Shown piece after piece: positions 33,197-41,575 of a DNA stretch of 46,519 nucleotides. The notes under the pieces are model-generated. The model was not told the origin of the DNA, made no database searches, and saw only the letters and a list, made by a program, of their open reading frames with translations. Source of the stretch: Kiritimatiellia bacterium (GTDB lineage: Bacteria; Verrucomicrobiota; Kiritimatiellia; UBA8416; JADHWI01); assembly GCA_030744755.1 (NCBI GenBank), contig JASLPY010000040.1:1-46519 (forward strand), in the 5' to 3' direction. How positions within the stretch are numbered: the first letter of the stretch is position 1; every line of letters starts with the position of its first letter. Made by a program: the position numbers and the translations under genes.

Positions 33197-35494
33197 TTAC
33201 TCTGCCGAAACGGTAATATCAGATGCCTCGGCATGTTTCACTTTCAGGGCAAAATCCCTGGGGGCCTCAGGCAGAGGAATCTCCAGGATGCCATCATTGC
33301 ACATGAGATGCTGTATGCCGGCAACCTTCCCCGTGTAGGTATTAAAGATTTTCATCTCGTATTTCCCATCAAGCATTCCCTCGAGCTTGATCAAATGCCC
33401 ATCCTCCAGCATGGTTTTGCCCCGCATCACATTAGTATCCTTGACCCAGTCAAGGTTGTAAATGAAAGCAAAAACCGAATTACGATTCACGAGGCCCTGA
33501 ATCTGCGCCCGAATCTTATTATCCTGGGTCAGGCTATCTATCCAGCCGCGGTAGTTCTTTCCCCGGCGATCTTCTCCCTTGTCGAATGCCGTAAGCGCGG
33601 CAAAGTGGTACTGAAGATTGTTGGGCTCGATATAAGTATCCCACCACCATGGGAGTGCATTCCCTGCCGCCGGTGTCATCCAGGCCAACCACAGGGCATG
33701 ATGAAGGTGTACGCCCTTCTTGTCCACCTGGTCACTGTCCGCCTGCCATCCACGGCCGGTCTCACCAACGAAGTACGGTTTGTTGTATTGCTTGTATGAA
33801 AGGTACTCCTGGTTCAGGCGGCCGGTCACGTTAGGGTCATAGAAGTGGCAATTGGTGAAATCGATCACGCTGACCGCAGGAAGAGCCGTAAACCCTTTTC
33901 TATTGCACAGACTCGTTGTGACGGGGTGATTGTACGGGTCGTTCGACTTTATAAACTTACCCATTTCCTCGTGCCACGCGATTATGTCGTAGTCACCATA
34001 ACGCGGCGTGAGATCAGTCTCGTTCATCAGTTCCCATGCAAACAGATTCGGGTGGTGGGCCCACCGTGCAATCACATAGGAAAGGTAGTTCCTGTATGCT
34101 TTCCTGGCTTCCCAGCTGACCCAGAAGTCCTGGGGAAGCACGCAGGGACCTCCGTTTTCCGCGTTAAAAGATGTTCTATCCCACTCGCCGGCGAGCGCCC
34201 CGTGATGCGCGAGTACCAGCTGGATGTAGACGCCATACTTGTTTGCAAGATCGAAAACCTTGTCCCAGGCCGTTGCGGATTCAAGATCAATACTGTAGGA
34301 GTCGTGCTTTTTCAGCACCGGGTTGTTCCATGGACATACCCAGACCCGGGCAATGTTGCCGCCATATTCCTTTATTTCCTTGAAATAGGGCTCATAATCC
34401 GCGGCCCAACATATGTTCTGGCCTATCGGGTAAAAGAACTCGCCCTTCGCGAAAGAGAAGAACATTGGGTCGTCACGGTCGATTCCGATCATTCCGCGTG
34501 CTGTTGAATCCTCTGGGCATTTGAATCGCTTTTCCAACAGCGAAACCCATATCTTACCCGCCTTGAGGTCTACCCTCGCCCGCCAGTTGCCGGGCATGGT
34601 TGGGGTGAACCTGATGCCATAGGAAACCGTGGCCGGTTTCCCCTTCTCCGCGTCGGTTTCCGCAAGAAGGAAACCCTTTATATGCCGTTCGCTACCGTAA
34701 GGATCTGCGAGTCGCATTTGGAGTTCGACGGGCAGTAATCTCGGAATAAACTCTTCGTCGTTGGCGGCCTCCCTCATCAGTGACTCGGCCTCGAACTCAA
34801 AGGCAATCTCGACTTGTTGGAACTGCTTAACCGTGTCGGGGATTCTTCCTGACGAAACAAGAACGGGGGCCGCCGACTTGTCGACGGATGGAGAATCGCA
34901 CCGGAGATTGTCTATGCTGAGAAAACCGTCCTTGTTCTCCCCGGGGTAGACCATAAACATGATTCTTTCAACACCGGTTCGTTCTACCTGCCACTTGGCA
35001 CTGTCGGTTCCGAACTTCATTCCGTACCTGCCGATATAGAACTCCAGGGCCTTGTTCCAGCCGGGTGCAAGGTGCCACGTATCGGTTTCAAAGAAACCGC
35101 CCGAGCGCGTTTTGAATGCAAGGCCGAAACTCACACCGGGTTCGGTAGCGTGATTGAAGACATCAACGACGAGTTTCTCAGCGCCGGACAGGTCATAGTC
35201 GACCTCGCGCCGGAACATGGTGTTGTTCCGGCCATTGGAAACGAAGCGGACCTTCATGCATTTATTGCCGCTGGTAACGTGAGCCGTGGAGAAGCCTACG
35301 ATTCCGTAGTTATTTGCGCTGTCCAGCGACCACAACCGGTCAGTCTCGAAGTCCTGAAGCCGGTACGTTTTGGTTTGCCCCAAACCTTCTTCTTCCGCGA
35401 CAGGTACCTCACCATCTACAGGCATCGCAACCACGAAGAAATGCAGCGCTATCGCAAATACGCCAAGAAATCGTAAACGTGTTTGTATATTCAT
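33197..35494 (-). CDS. Secreted clan-A glycoside hydrolase (GH5-like) with N-terminal beta-sandwich
   Basis: About 765 residues from the ATG at 35494, which opens a signal peptide; the ribosome site is weak, and the open frame extends ten codons upstream. Residues about 40-205 form a carbohydrate-binding-like sandwich (Y-R-L-Q-D-F-E, F-L-S-I-D-N-L-R). Residues about 220-330 form an Ig-like domain. From about 340 a TIM barrel follows with W-E-L-M-N-E-T-D (acid/base E492) and Y-F-V-G-E-T-G-R-G (nucleophile E578), the classic clan-A strand 4 and strand 7 glutamates. A C-terminal beta domain ends the protein. Likely a beta-glycanase or glucosidase acting outside the cell. It is upstream of, and on the same strand as, the Ala/Pro/Glu protein. 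Confidence 0.85.
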   Translation of the reverse strand: MNIQTRLRFLGVFAIALHFFVVAMPVDGEVPVAEEEGLGQTKTYRLQDFETDRLWSLDSANNYGIVGFSTAHVTSGNKCMKVRFVSNGRNNTMFRREVDYDLSGAEKLVVDVFNHATEPGVSFGLAFKTRSGGFFETDTWHLAPGWNKALEFYIGRYGMKFGTDSAKWQVERTGVERIMFMVYPGENKDGFLSIDNLRCDSPSVDKSAAPVLVSSGRIPDTVKQFQQVEIAFEFEAESLMREAANDEEFIPRLLPVELQMRLADPYGSERHIKGFLLAETDAEKGKPATVSYGIRFTPTMPGNWRARVDLKAGKIWVSLLEKRFKCPEDSTARGMIGIDRDDPMFFSFAKGEFFYPIGQNICWAADYEPYFKEIKEYGGNIARVWVCPWNNPVLKKHDSYSIDLESATAWDKVFDLANKYGVYIQLVLAHHGALAGEWDRTSFNAENGGPCVLPQDFWVSWEARKAYRNYLSYVIARWAHHPNLFAWELMNETDLTPRYGDYDIIAWHEEMGKFIKSNDPYNHPVTTSLCNRKGFTALPAVSVIDFTNCHFYDPNVTGRLNQEYLSYKQYNKPYFVGETGRGWQADSDQVDKKGVHLHHALWLAWMTPAAGNALPWWWDTYIEPNNLQYHFAALTAFDKGEDRRGKNYRGWIDSLTQDNKIRAQIQGLVNRNSVFAFIYNLDWVKDTNVMRGKTMLEDGHLIKLEGMLDGKYEMKIFNTYTGKVAGIQHLMCNDGILEIPLPEAPRDFALKVKHAEASDITVSAE

Positions 35495-35814
35495 AACCAA
35501 TGGCCTGATTCTCCCGCCGCACAAATCGTGACAGCACCCGAATTACACATGTATTCTTAAGCTTACCAATCGCACCATAGTCGGGCAAGGCCTATGGAGA
35601 GAGAGTGCAGAAGAAGGATGAGGGATGAAACCTGAGACCTGAAGCCTTTGTTTCCCAAGATCACTACAACCATTCCTTATGCCTCAAGGCGCACGAAGCT
35701 TGAGCTATTCGATCGTTGATTCTTCCAGCGAGAACGGGTATGTTTCGGCAGAGTCTCGTGGGTTGCTTGATTGAAGCACAATGCGCCGTCTTAGTCCCGA
35801 AAGTCGGATCAATA
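35495..35814. other. Divergent spacer without a gene
   Basis: 320 bases between two divergent genes. It holds the 7-bp array at 35616-35650 and presumably promoters in both directions. I could not assign -35/-10 boxes with confidence. Confidence 0.4.
35616..35650. repeat. 7-bp tandem array, units GGATGAG and ACCTGAA
   Basis: Heptamers GGATGAG, GGATGAA, ACCTGAG, ACCTGAA, GCCTTTG. The unit drifts along the array but the 7-bp period is kept. Confidence 0.6.
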
Positions 35815-36507
35815 ATGGCTGATACAATAGTGGGTACTGCAGGAGCGATGTTCACGCTGGCTATCATAGCCGTGCTGTCGTTTCTTATTGGACTGGTCAT
35901 CTTTGGACTCTACGATTTTATGCGCTCCGACGCGGCCAGGCGCAGACACCGCCGCTCCTCGGACAGCCGGCTGGGAGGGTCGGCCGGGGGCAGCATTGGC
36001 GCGCTGCCGATTACACTGGCTGACCTGGCGCACAAAACCGCCGAGTCGGCAGCAGATGCCTTCCTCGCCAATGCCCAGGATGACGAAAAGGAGAGAAATC
36101 TTCGCCATTGGCGCTTGGTGTCAGAGTTTTCGCCCCTGTTTGTCGTGGTGATTCATGGCCACGTCGGACCGAGACTTAGAAGTCCGTTTCGCAAGACCTT
36201 CACAAAGGCGATCACCGATGTTGCGGTCGGGAACCTTTACCGCTCCCTGCCTGAAGCAGGTAGCGCCACGATGTATCACTCGTTTGCCGAAAGGGTGGCT
36301 GAATACACTGCCATGAACCATGATTTCTCACGGCAGATCGAGATTCCGCCCGAGCTTATCGACGCCCTGACGTCTCACATCAGGTGTGCAACCGCATGTG
36401 ATGATGAAGAACGGAAGGAAAGGTGCAGATCGAGAACACAGGACACGCTTGCCTCCGCGGTCATGTTGGATCTTGAGCCGGCGCTCAAACGTGTGAGGAT
36501 TGGTTGA
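35815..36507 (+). CDS. Membrane-anchored protein of unknown function
   Basis: About 230 residues from the ATG at 35815; longer readings from 35716 have no better ribosome site. There is one transmembrane helix at about residues 5-30 (A-M-F-T-L-A-I-I-A-V-L-S-F-L-I-G-L-V), followed by Arg-rich residues (R-R-R-H-R-R), so the C-terminal part is predicted cytoplasmic. The rest is a mostly helical domain with no motif I recognise. Four bases separate it from the Nudix gene, so it is probably the first gene of a four-gene unit with the Nudix and thioredoxin-like genes. Confidence 0.6.
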   Translation: MADTIVGTAGAMFTLAIIAVLSFLIGLVIFGLYDFMRSDAARRRHRRSSDSRLGGSAGGSIGALPITLADLAHKTAESAADAFLANAQDDEKERNLRHWRLVSEFSPLFVVVIHGHVGPRLRSPFRKTFTKAITDVAVGNLYRSLPEAGSATMYHSFAERVAEYTAMNHDFSRQIEIPPELIDALTSHIRCATACDDEERKERCRSRTQDTLASAVMLDLEPALKRVRIG

Positions 36508-36511
36508 ACCT

Positions 36512-37006
36512 ATGACTCTTGACGATGTTATCCAGGATGACTGGCGTCCCGAACAGCTCGCGACCCTGCTTTTCGTCGTCCGTGACGGAGAGATTCTTCT
36601 CATTCACAAGAAACGCGGACTGGGAGCCGGGAAGATAAACGGCCCCGGCGGGCGCCTTGAACCGGGGGAGACCCCCGAACAGGCGGCGGTCCGGGAAGTT
36701 CAGGAAGAGCTTTGCGTGGACTCTGTCGGTGTAAACATGATGGGCGAGTTGCGCTTTCAGTTTCTGGACGGCTTATCCCTCTTCGTCACTGTCTTCAAGG
36801 CATCCGGGTGTATTGGCGATCCACAGGAGACAGGGGAAGCCGTGCCGATGTGGACGGATGTTGAGAACATCCCGTACGACAAGATGTGGTCGGATGATCC
36901 ATATTGGCTGCCCCTGGTTCTGCAGGACAAGCTGTTCCGAGGCTATTTCCTTTTCGACGACGACACAATGCTGGATCACCGCGTAGATGTTGTTCACGAG
37001 CTATGA
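36512..37006 (+). CDS. MTH1/NUDT1-like Nudix hydrolase (oxidised purine dNTPase)
   Basis: About 164 residues. ATG 36512 is preferred over TTG 36500; GAGGAT precedes it. The Nudix box is complete: G47-x5-E53-x7-R61-E62-x-x-E65-E66. The flanking sequence is very like the human MTH1 type: K-K-R-G-L-G-A-G-K-I-N-G-P-G-G, then D-K-M-W-S-D-D-P-Y-W-L-P-L-V-L-Q and G-Y-F-L-F. That second block forms the 8-oxo-purine pocket in MTH1 (the W-x-D-D region). Expected to hydrolyse 8-oxo-dGTP or 2-OH-dATP to the monophosphate. Its stop overlaps the next start (ATGA at 37003). A cytoplasmic sanitiser in an operon with thioredoxin-like proteins suggests an oxidative-stress theme. Confidence 0.9.
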   Translation: MTLDDVIQDDWRPEQLATLLFVVRDGEILLIHKKRGLGAGKINGPGGRLEPGETPEQAAVREVQEELCVDSVGVNMMGELRFQFLDGLSLFVTVFKASGCIGDPQETGEAVPMWTDVENIPYDKMWSDDPYWLPLVLQDKLFRGYFLFDDDTMLDHRVDVVHEL

Positions 37007-37785
37007 AATCCGTATCGACAATTTATTCCGCCGTCACAGCGCTTTTCTTTGTTCTGGCGCTGCCTGGTGCCACCCCGGCCCAGGACGCCGCGGCGGGAAA
37101 CACAAAAGTGAGACAGTGGGAAAGCGTAAGCGGAGCGTTGGTAGAGGCGGAGTTCGTCAGACTTGAAGGTACCCTGGTTCATCTCAAGTTACCCAACAAC
37201 GACCTGATTGCCGTCCGACTGAGCCGCCTGGTAGAGCGAGACCGCAAGATTGCAGAGCAACTGGCCGGGGCCGCCAAGTCACCGGAGAAAGATGTCAAGC
37301 CACCTCCTAAGCCGAAACCGGGTATTGCGTTGGGCAAACTGCTCGGCAAGAGCCTTGTTGATACGGATGGCAGCCGAAGCAGCACCGGTGATATGGAGGC
37401 GGAGCTTATTGGTCTCTATTTCGCTGCATACGTTTCCAGGCCCTGCCGCATCTTCACTCCGAAGTTGAGGTCTTTCTACAGCAGAATCAAGGGCAAGAAG
37501 TTGCCTTTCGAAATTGTATTCATAAGCTTCGACGAGACCGAACAGAACATGCGTCGACACATGGAGACAAGAACCATGCCCTGGCCGGCCATACCCTTCG
37601 GGAGCCGGAGTATAAAACAACTCCAGGAGAAATACGGAGTCAGGATGGGCGGTCTCCCACAGCTGATAATCGTGGACCCCACCGGCAAAATCATCTCCAC
37701 CCGGGGCCACATTGAAGTTGAGTCCGCGCGCGCCAAAGCCTTTGACCAGTGGTTGGCCACACTACAGGAGCAGGCCCCCGAGTAG
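37003..37785 (+). CDS. Secreted SHD1-thioredoxin-like protein lacking the first active-site Cys
   Basis: About 260 residues; the start overlaps the Nudix stop (ATGA), giving a signal peptide (M-K-S-V-S-T-I-Y-S-A-V-T-A-L). Residues about 37-88 form an SHD1 domain (R-Q-W-E-S-V-S-G, D-L-I-A-V-R-L-S-R-L-V-E-R-D). Residues about 110-255 are a nucleoredoxin/tryparedoxin-like thioredoxin fold (F-E-I-V-F-I-S-F-D, G-G-L-P-Q-L-I-I-V-D with cis-Pro). The active site reads Y-V-S-R-P-C-R (S145, C148) where the neighbour has H-W-C-P-P-C-R. The attacking Cys and preceding Trp are lost, so disulfide exchange should be disabled; a one-Cys mechanism or a binding role remains. Tandem paralogue of the next gene. 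Confidence 0.85.
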   Translation: MKSVSTIYSAVTALFFVLALPGATPAQDAAAGNTKVRQWESVSGALVEAEFVRLEGTLVHLKLPNNDLIAVRLSRLVERDRKIAEQLAGAAKSPEKDVKPPPKPKPGIALGKLLGKSLVDTDGSRSSTGDMEAELIGLYFAAYVSRPCRIFTPKLRSFYSRIKGKKLPFEIVFISFDETEQNMRRHMETRTMPWPAIPFGSRSIKQLQEKYGVRMGGLPQLIIVDPTGKIISTRGHIEVESARAKAFDQWLATLQEQAPE

Positions 37786-37834
37786 GTCCGTCACAAAACC
37801 GCAGGCATGTTACTTACAAGAGAAGGAGAAACAC

Positions 37835-38602
37835 ATGAAGTACGCAGCGACGATTAGATGGTTTGTGCCGGTTTCGATGATCCTAACCGCTAACTTGGGA
37901 ACACTCGCCGAAGAAGATTCCGCAGCACAGATGAGAACATGGAACAGCACGATCGGCACCAGTATAGATGCTGAGTTTGTGAAGATGGCCGACGGTGAAG
38001 TATATCTGAAGATCGCAGATGGCAGGAGCGTGAAGGTACCTGTGGGCGACCTCTCCCAGGAAGACCGTTCCCTGGCAAAGCAACTCTCGGCAGCAAACAG
38101 AGCCGCCCCGGCGAAACAACTGTCTTCAGTGGTTAAGCCGGAAAAGAACAGCGCGAACGCGCCCAAACCCCCAAATGCACTCGTTTCCATGTTTGGCGAT
38201 GAACTCGTAAATGCCGGGCGCGAGAAGCTCGATCTGTCGAAACTGGCCGCGGCGGACAAGATCGGCATCTATTTCTCGGCGCACTGGTGTCCGCCCTGCC
38301 GTGCATTTACGCCTCAACTGGTCAATACGTACAATTCTCTCAAGAAAGACGGAAAAAGTTTTGAAATCGTCTTCATAAGTTCCGACAGGAGCGAGAACGG
38401 AATGTACGGCTACATGACGGAAACGAAGATGCCCTGGCTTGCACTTCCGTACAGCAGCAAACAGAAAGGCAAACTGGCACAGAAGTTCGCCGTGAGAGGT
38501 ATACCACGCCTGGTTATTATTGACGCCAATGGAAAAGTCCTCTCCAACGATGCACGCGGCAGCGTCGCCACCACCGGCGAGGCCGCCTACGGCACGTGGT
38601 AG
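37835..38602 (+). CDS. Secreted SHD1-thioredoxin-like protein with intact WCPPC
   Basis: About 255 residues; the ATG at 37835 follows AGAAGGAG by six bases. A signal peptide is followed by an SHD1 domain (R-T-W-N-S-T-I-G-T, R-S-V-K-V-P-V-G-D-L), a Pro/Ala/Lys linker, and a thioredoxin-like domain from about 115. The active site is F-S-A-H-W-C-P-P-C-R-A-F (C152, C155), with cis-Pro in R-G-I-P-R-L-V. Such proteins act as periplasmic thiol-disulfide oxidoreductases; c-type cytochrome maturation or protein repair are possible roles, which would fit the haem proteins elsewhere in the window, but this is inference. It ends six bases from the convergent signal peptidase gene. Confidence 0.9.
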   Translation: MKYAATIRWFVPVSMILTANLGTLAEEDSAAQMRTWNSTIGTSIDAEFVKMADGEVYLKIADGRSVKVPVGDLSQEDRSLAKQLSAANRAAPAKQLSSVVKPEKNSANAPKPPNALVSMFGDELVNAGREKLDLSKLAAADKIGIYFSAHWCPPCRAFTPQLVNTYNSLKKDGKSFEIVFISSDRSENGMYGYMTETKMPWLALPYSSKQKGKLAQKFAVRGIPRLVIIDANGKVLSNDARGSVATTGEAAYGTW

Positions 38603-38608
38603 ACATCA

Positions 38609-39160
38609 CTATGTTCCTGAATCGGCCGGCTTGATGCGGCCCGTGATGCAGTCCTTGTGGACTGCTCCGAACCATCGGCTGTCTATGCTGTTTTCCCTGT
38701 TGTCTCCGAGTACAAAGTAGCAGTCGTGCTCAACCCTGAAGGTCTGGTCCGAGAGAGGTCCGTTGTACGTGTGGGTTCCATTCGTTAGGTAGTCTTCCTG
38801 CAGAAGGTCGTCATTAACGAACACCTGGCCGTCCTTGATCTGAACGCGTTCGTAAGGCAGGGCAATGATTCTCTTCACGGAAAGGTCGTCATATCTCGGC
38901 AGATAAATCGCAACGACCTCACCCCGGTTCGGGCTGCGTAGGATGTAAATCCAGCGTTGAATGAAGCACTGCTCGCCATCGGAGAGCGAAGGAACCATGC
39001 TTTCACCCAGGACGTGCGAGACCTGGAACACGTATTGCGTCATTACGAAATAGAAGAGTACCGACCAGAGCAGTATGCAGCCCAGCACCAACGCGCGCAC
39101 TCTTCGCGGCACGCCACTGAAACTGAACTGCCGTCTCTCATCCGTCTTTCCCTGGTTCAT
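38609..39160 (-). CDS. lepB: Signal peptidase I
   Basis: 183 residues, one membrane anchor (about 21-44), then the Ser/Lys catalytic dyad: G-E-S-M-V-P-S-L (S54) and S-V-K-R-I-I-A-L-P (K96). The later box L-G-D-N-R-E-N-S-I-D-S-R-W-F-G is the family E-box. It cleaves signal peptides from exported proteins on the outer face of the inner membrane. Compact compared with the E. coli enzyme, as is usual for many bacteria. Follows the transglutaminase gene after 143 bp on the same strand, so could belong to that unit or have its own promoter. Other copies may exist elsewhere in the genome. Confidence 0.9.
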   Translation of the reverse strand: MNQGKTDERRQFSFSGVPRRVRALVLGCILLWSVLFYFVMTQYVFQVSHVLGESMVPSLSDGEQCFIQRWIYILRSPNRGEVVAIYLPRYDDLSVKRIIALPYERVQIKDGQVFVNDDLLQEDYLTNGTHTYNGPLSDQTFRVEHDCYFVLGDNRENSIDSRWFGAVHKDCITGRIKPADSGT

Positions 39161-39303
39161 CCTGATTTAACAAAGCAATTTCCCTGCCAAAAACACTGCC
39201 GGCGACAAAAATGTAAGACATAGAGCCATGTGACGGCGGAAAGCTGTGAAATGGTTTGCGCGAGGATACTCGCTCGTAACGGACAAGCCCATCAAGAAGG
39301 GCC

Positions 39304-41433
39304 TCAAGGCACAGTTCGTGAAGACTGTGCAGGAGGTTTTAGAGCTGTGTTTCTGAGAGAAAACCCATCCTTCAACAAACAAACCCTCTCTCTCAATTCC
39401 GCCGCCGCCTCGGGATCCGGGGTTTCTCCACCGTACCTGAGGCGTTCATAGACGCGGGCGAGATTGTGAACATCCGCATGCAGCGGCACGTTGCCCCCCG
39501 TATCCATGAGCCTCGCCAAGGCCGCCAGCGTCTGGCTTTTTTCGCGCGTCAGGCCGAATTTCGAGAACATGACTTCGAAAGACTCGCGACATAGACGAAG
39601 GTCTCTCTCGGCCTTCGATTCGTTGTCGTGGCCGCGGCGGCGCAACCATCTGATACCAACAAGAACGGCCACGATCGTGAAGATTGCCAGGGGACGATAG
39701 GGCTTCGAGAACAGCCACACCAACGCGGCCGCAATCCCGGATATCAACGCGGCAAAAACACCACCGGCCTGCAGTCCTTTCAGGTAGTTGGCCAGGCGCT
39801 GGCGCAACAAGCGCAACTGATCGAAGCTGGACGATAGCATTCCGAATTCCGAATCGCCCGAAGGAAGACCATCCGCCGGAGTATTCTCCACCAGCACCCA
39901 CCGCTTTTCTTCCTCACAGAACGCTTCCACCCAGGCATGTGCCGTATTCTCGCGGACAACCCAGTAAGTCCCGCTGGGATGCATTTCCGAACACACAAAC
40001 CCGCAAACAACCCTGGCAGGTATGCCCTGCGTGCGCAGCAACAGTGCCGAGGCTGCCGCAAAAAGGGAACAGTGCCCACGCTTTTCTTTCTTCAGGAAGC
40101 GAACGACGGGGTCAGTCCTGCCTTTCAAGCGAACCCCAAGTTCGTAACTGAACCCCTTGTTGAAAAAGGAAGATAGTTCTTCGAGCTTCTGTCTCGTCGC
40201 CCCGCCGTCACTGGAGAATACGGACTCCGCGATATCCACCAACTCGCCCCGCACCGGCTCGGGCAAATCGAGACATGCTTCCGGAATGTTCCCGGGTGGG
40301 GTCTGCCTTGCGAAATCCGACAAGGGTCCGGCATCCGTCAACTGGTAATGACTTACCTCATCCGTCTCAGTGGGCCCGAGATATAGCGAACCATGGGCGT
40401 CCAACTTCAGCAGGTCTGTGGATGCACCCACCCCGTCACTGTATGCCGGAATATGGATAACATGACTCTCGAAGGCCGGCGCCAGGTACACGTCCGTTGA
40501 GAGCAAGGGGTTCTCGGGTGTGTCGGTGCCTTTATCTTCAGACAGGGGGAACCACATGACCTCACCTTCGCCAATACCAATTCCGCGTACGTTTTCGGGT
40601 TTCTCAGAGCTAATCCAGTTGCCATCCACGTACTTGTCATAGCACTGACCGCGGAGGTACGCGGGCATTCTCTTTGTGACGATCCGAATCAATACTTCCG
40701 TGCGTTGGCGGAAGTTCTTTGGGACCGTTCGACGAAGGTTCAAAGACTTGCCGGTCCTTACACCTATGTTGACCCTGAACATCTGCGTGGAGGCCGACAC
40801 GAGTTGGCCATAGATGTTGAATGATGCAGTACGCATACTGGGCATGAGTGAGGCCGCAATGGCAATGCAGATCACCGCCATGCCGTAGCGCAACCCGTTG
40901 AGACGAAAGCTCAACTTGCGGTGGGATGCACGGCGCTGCCCGGAAACACACATGAGAGCAACCAGGGCTATCACGTACGCGGCGGTAACGAAAGCGAACT
41001 TATTGTACTCGATCCCGAACGCCATGCCTGACAGACCGCTGAGAATCATCAGGCCGTACGATGAACCCACCAGGAGCAAACGATTCATGGCCGTGAGTTC
41101 GTGCAGGGCGGCAACCGCACCTATGGAAAGAATGATAGGACAGACCACGTCAAGCCGCCCGAGCATTTCGGGTTGAAAAGGTGCTATGGGCGCGATGGCC
41201 TGGATAACCATAAACGAAATCACTGCCCCGAATACCAGCAGCATAGAGCGCAGGCGCATGTACACCAGGGGGCGGGGCATGACCAGAACCGGCAGGAGCA
41301 ATGGTCCGGCAAACCAGAGAAAGCCCTGCCAGCGCAGCATAAGCACCAGGCCTGCGGACCCGCATCCCAGCAGGATGCACGACAGCACCCTCAAGGACCA
41401 TGGCCTCTTTCCGGGTTTTGGATCAATCCACAT
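39304..41433 (-). CDS. TgpA-like membrane transglutaminase-like protein
   Basis: 709 residues. The N-terminal 200 residues hold about six transmembrane helices, followed by a periplasmic part, then a transglutaminase-like core with G-H-C-S-L-F-A-A-A (C455) and N-T-A-H-A-W-V-E-A (H499). Where family members have the catalytic Asp (V-D-x-T-P) this protein has V-E-N-T-P (E516). One more membrane helix near 560-600 precedes a C-terminal cytoplasmic domain (DUF4129-like position). The start at 41433 has only a weak ribosome site. It lies in the order MoxR, DUF58, transglutaminase, which is a well-known conserved association. Function in the family is not settled; peptide cross-linking or proteolysis at the envelope is likely. 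Confidence 0.85.
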   Translation of the reverse strand: MWIDPKPGKRPWSLRVLSCILLGCGSAGLVLMLRWQGFLWFAGPLLLPVLVMPRPLVYMRLRSMLLVFGAVISFMVIQAIAPIAPFQPEMLGRLDVVCPIILSIGAVAALHELTAMNRLLLVGSSYGLMILSGLSGMAFGIEYNKFAFVTAAYVIALVALMCVSGQRRASHRKLSFRLNGLRYGMAVICIAIAASLMPSMRTASFNIYGQLVSASTQMFRVNIGVRTGKSLNLRRTVPKNFRQRTEVLIRIVTKRMPAYLRGQCYDKYVDGNWISSEKPENVRGIGIGEGEVMWFPLSEDKGTDTPENPLLSTDVYLAPAFESHVIHIPAYSDGVGASTDLLKLDAHGSLYLGPTETDEVSHYQLTDAGPLSDFARQTPPGNIPEACLDLPEPVRGELVDIAESVFSSDGGATRQKLEELSSFFNKGFSYELGVRLKGRTDPVVRFLKKEKRGHCSLFAAASALLLRTQGIPARVVCGFVCSEMHPSGTYWVVRENTAHAWVEAFCEEEKRWVLVENTPADGLPSGDSEFGMLSSSFDQLRLLRQRLANYLKGLQAGGVFAALISGIAAALVWLFSKPYRPLAIFTIVAVLVGIRWLRRRGHDNESKAERDLRLCRESFEVMFSKFGLTREKSQTLAALARLMDTGGNVPLHADVHNLARVYERLRYGGETPDPEAAAELRERVCLLKDGFSLRNTALKPPAQSSRTVP

Positions 41434-41458
41434 TACTGCTAATCCACTTCTTGCGAGT

Positions 41459-41523
41459 CGCCCGATCGGAGTCGGGCGCTACGTCGAACTGATACTCCCC
41501 CGTAGCTCCCGATTCCAATCAGG
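41459..41523. repeat. REP-like hairpins
   Basis: CGCCCGA-TCGGAG-TCGGGCG (41459-41478) and CTCCCGATT-CC-AATCAGGAG (about 41504-41523) lie between the DUF58 and transglutaminase genes. They resemble the hairpins at 5726-5923 in layout. They may lower expression of the distal gene. Confidence 0.5.
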
Positions 41524-41575
41524 AGTATCCCGGGTCAATCATCAGCACATTCAAAACAGAAAACCGACGATCGGC

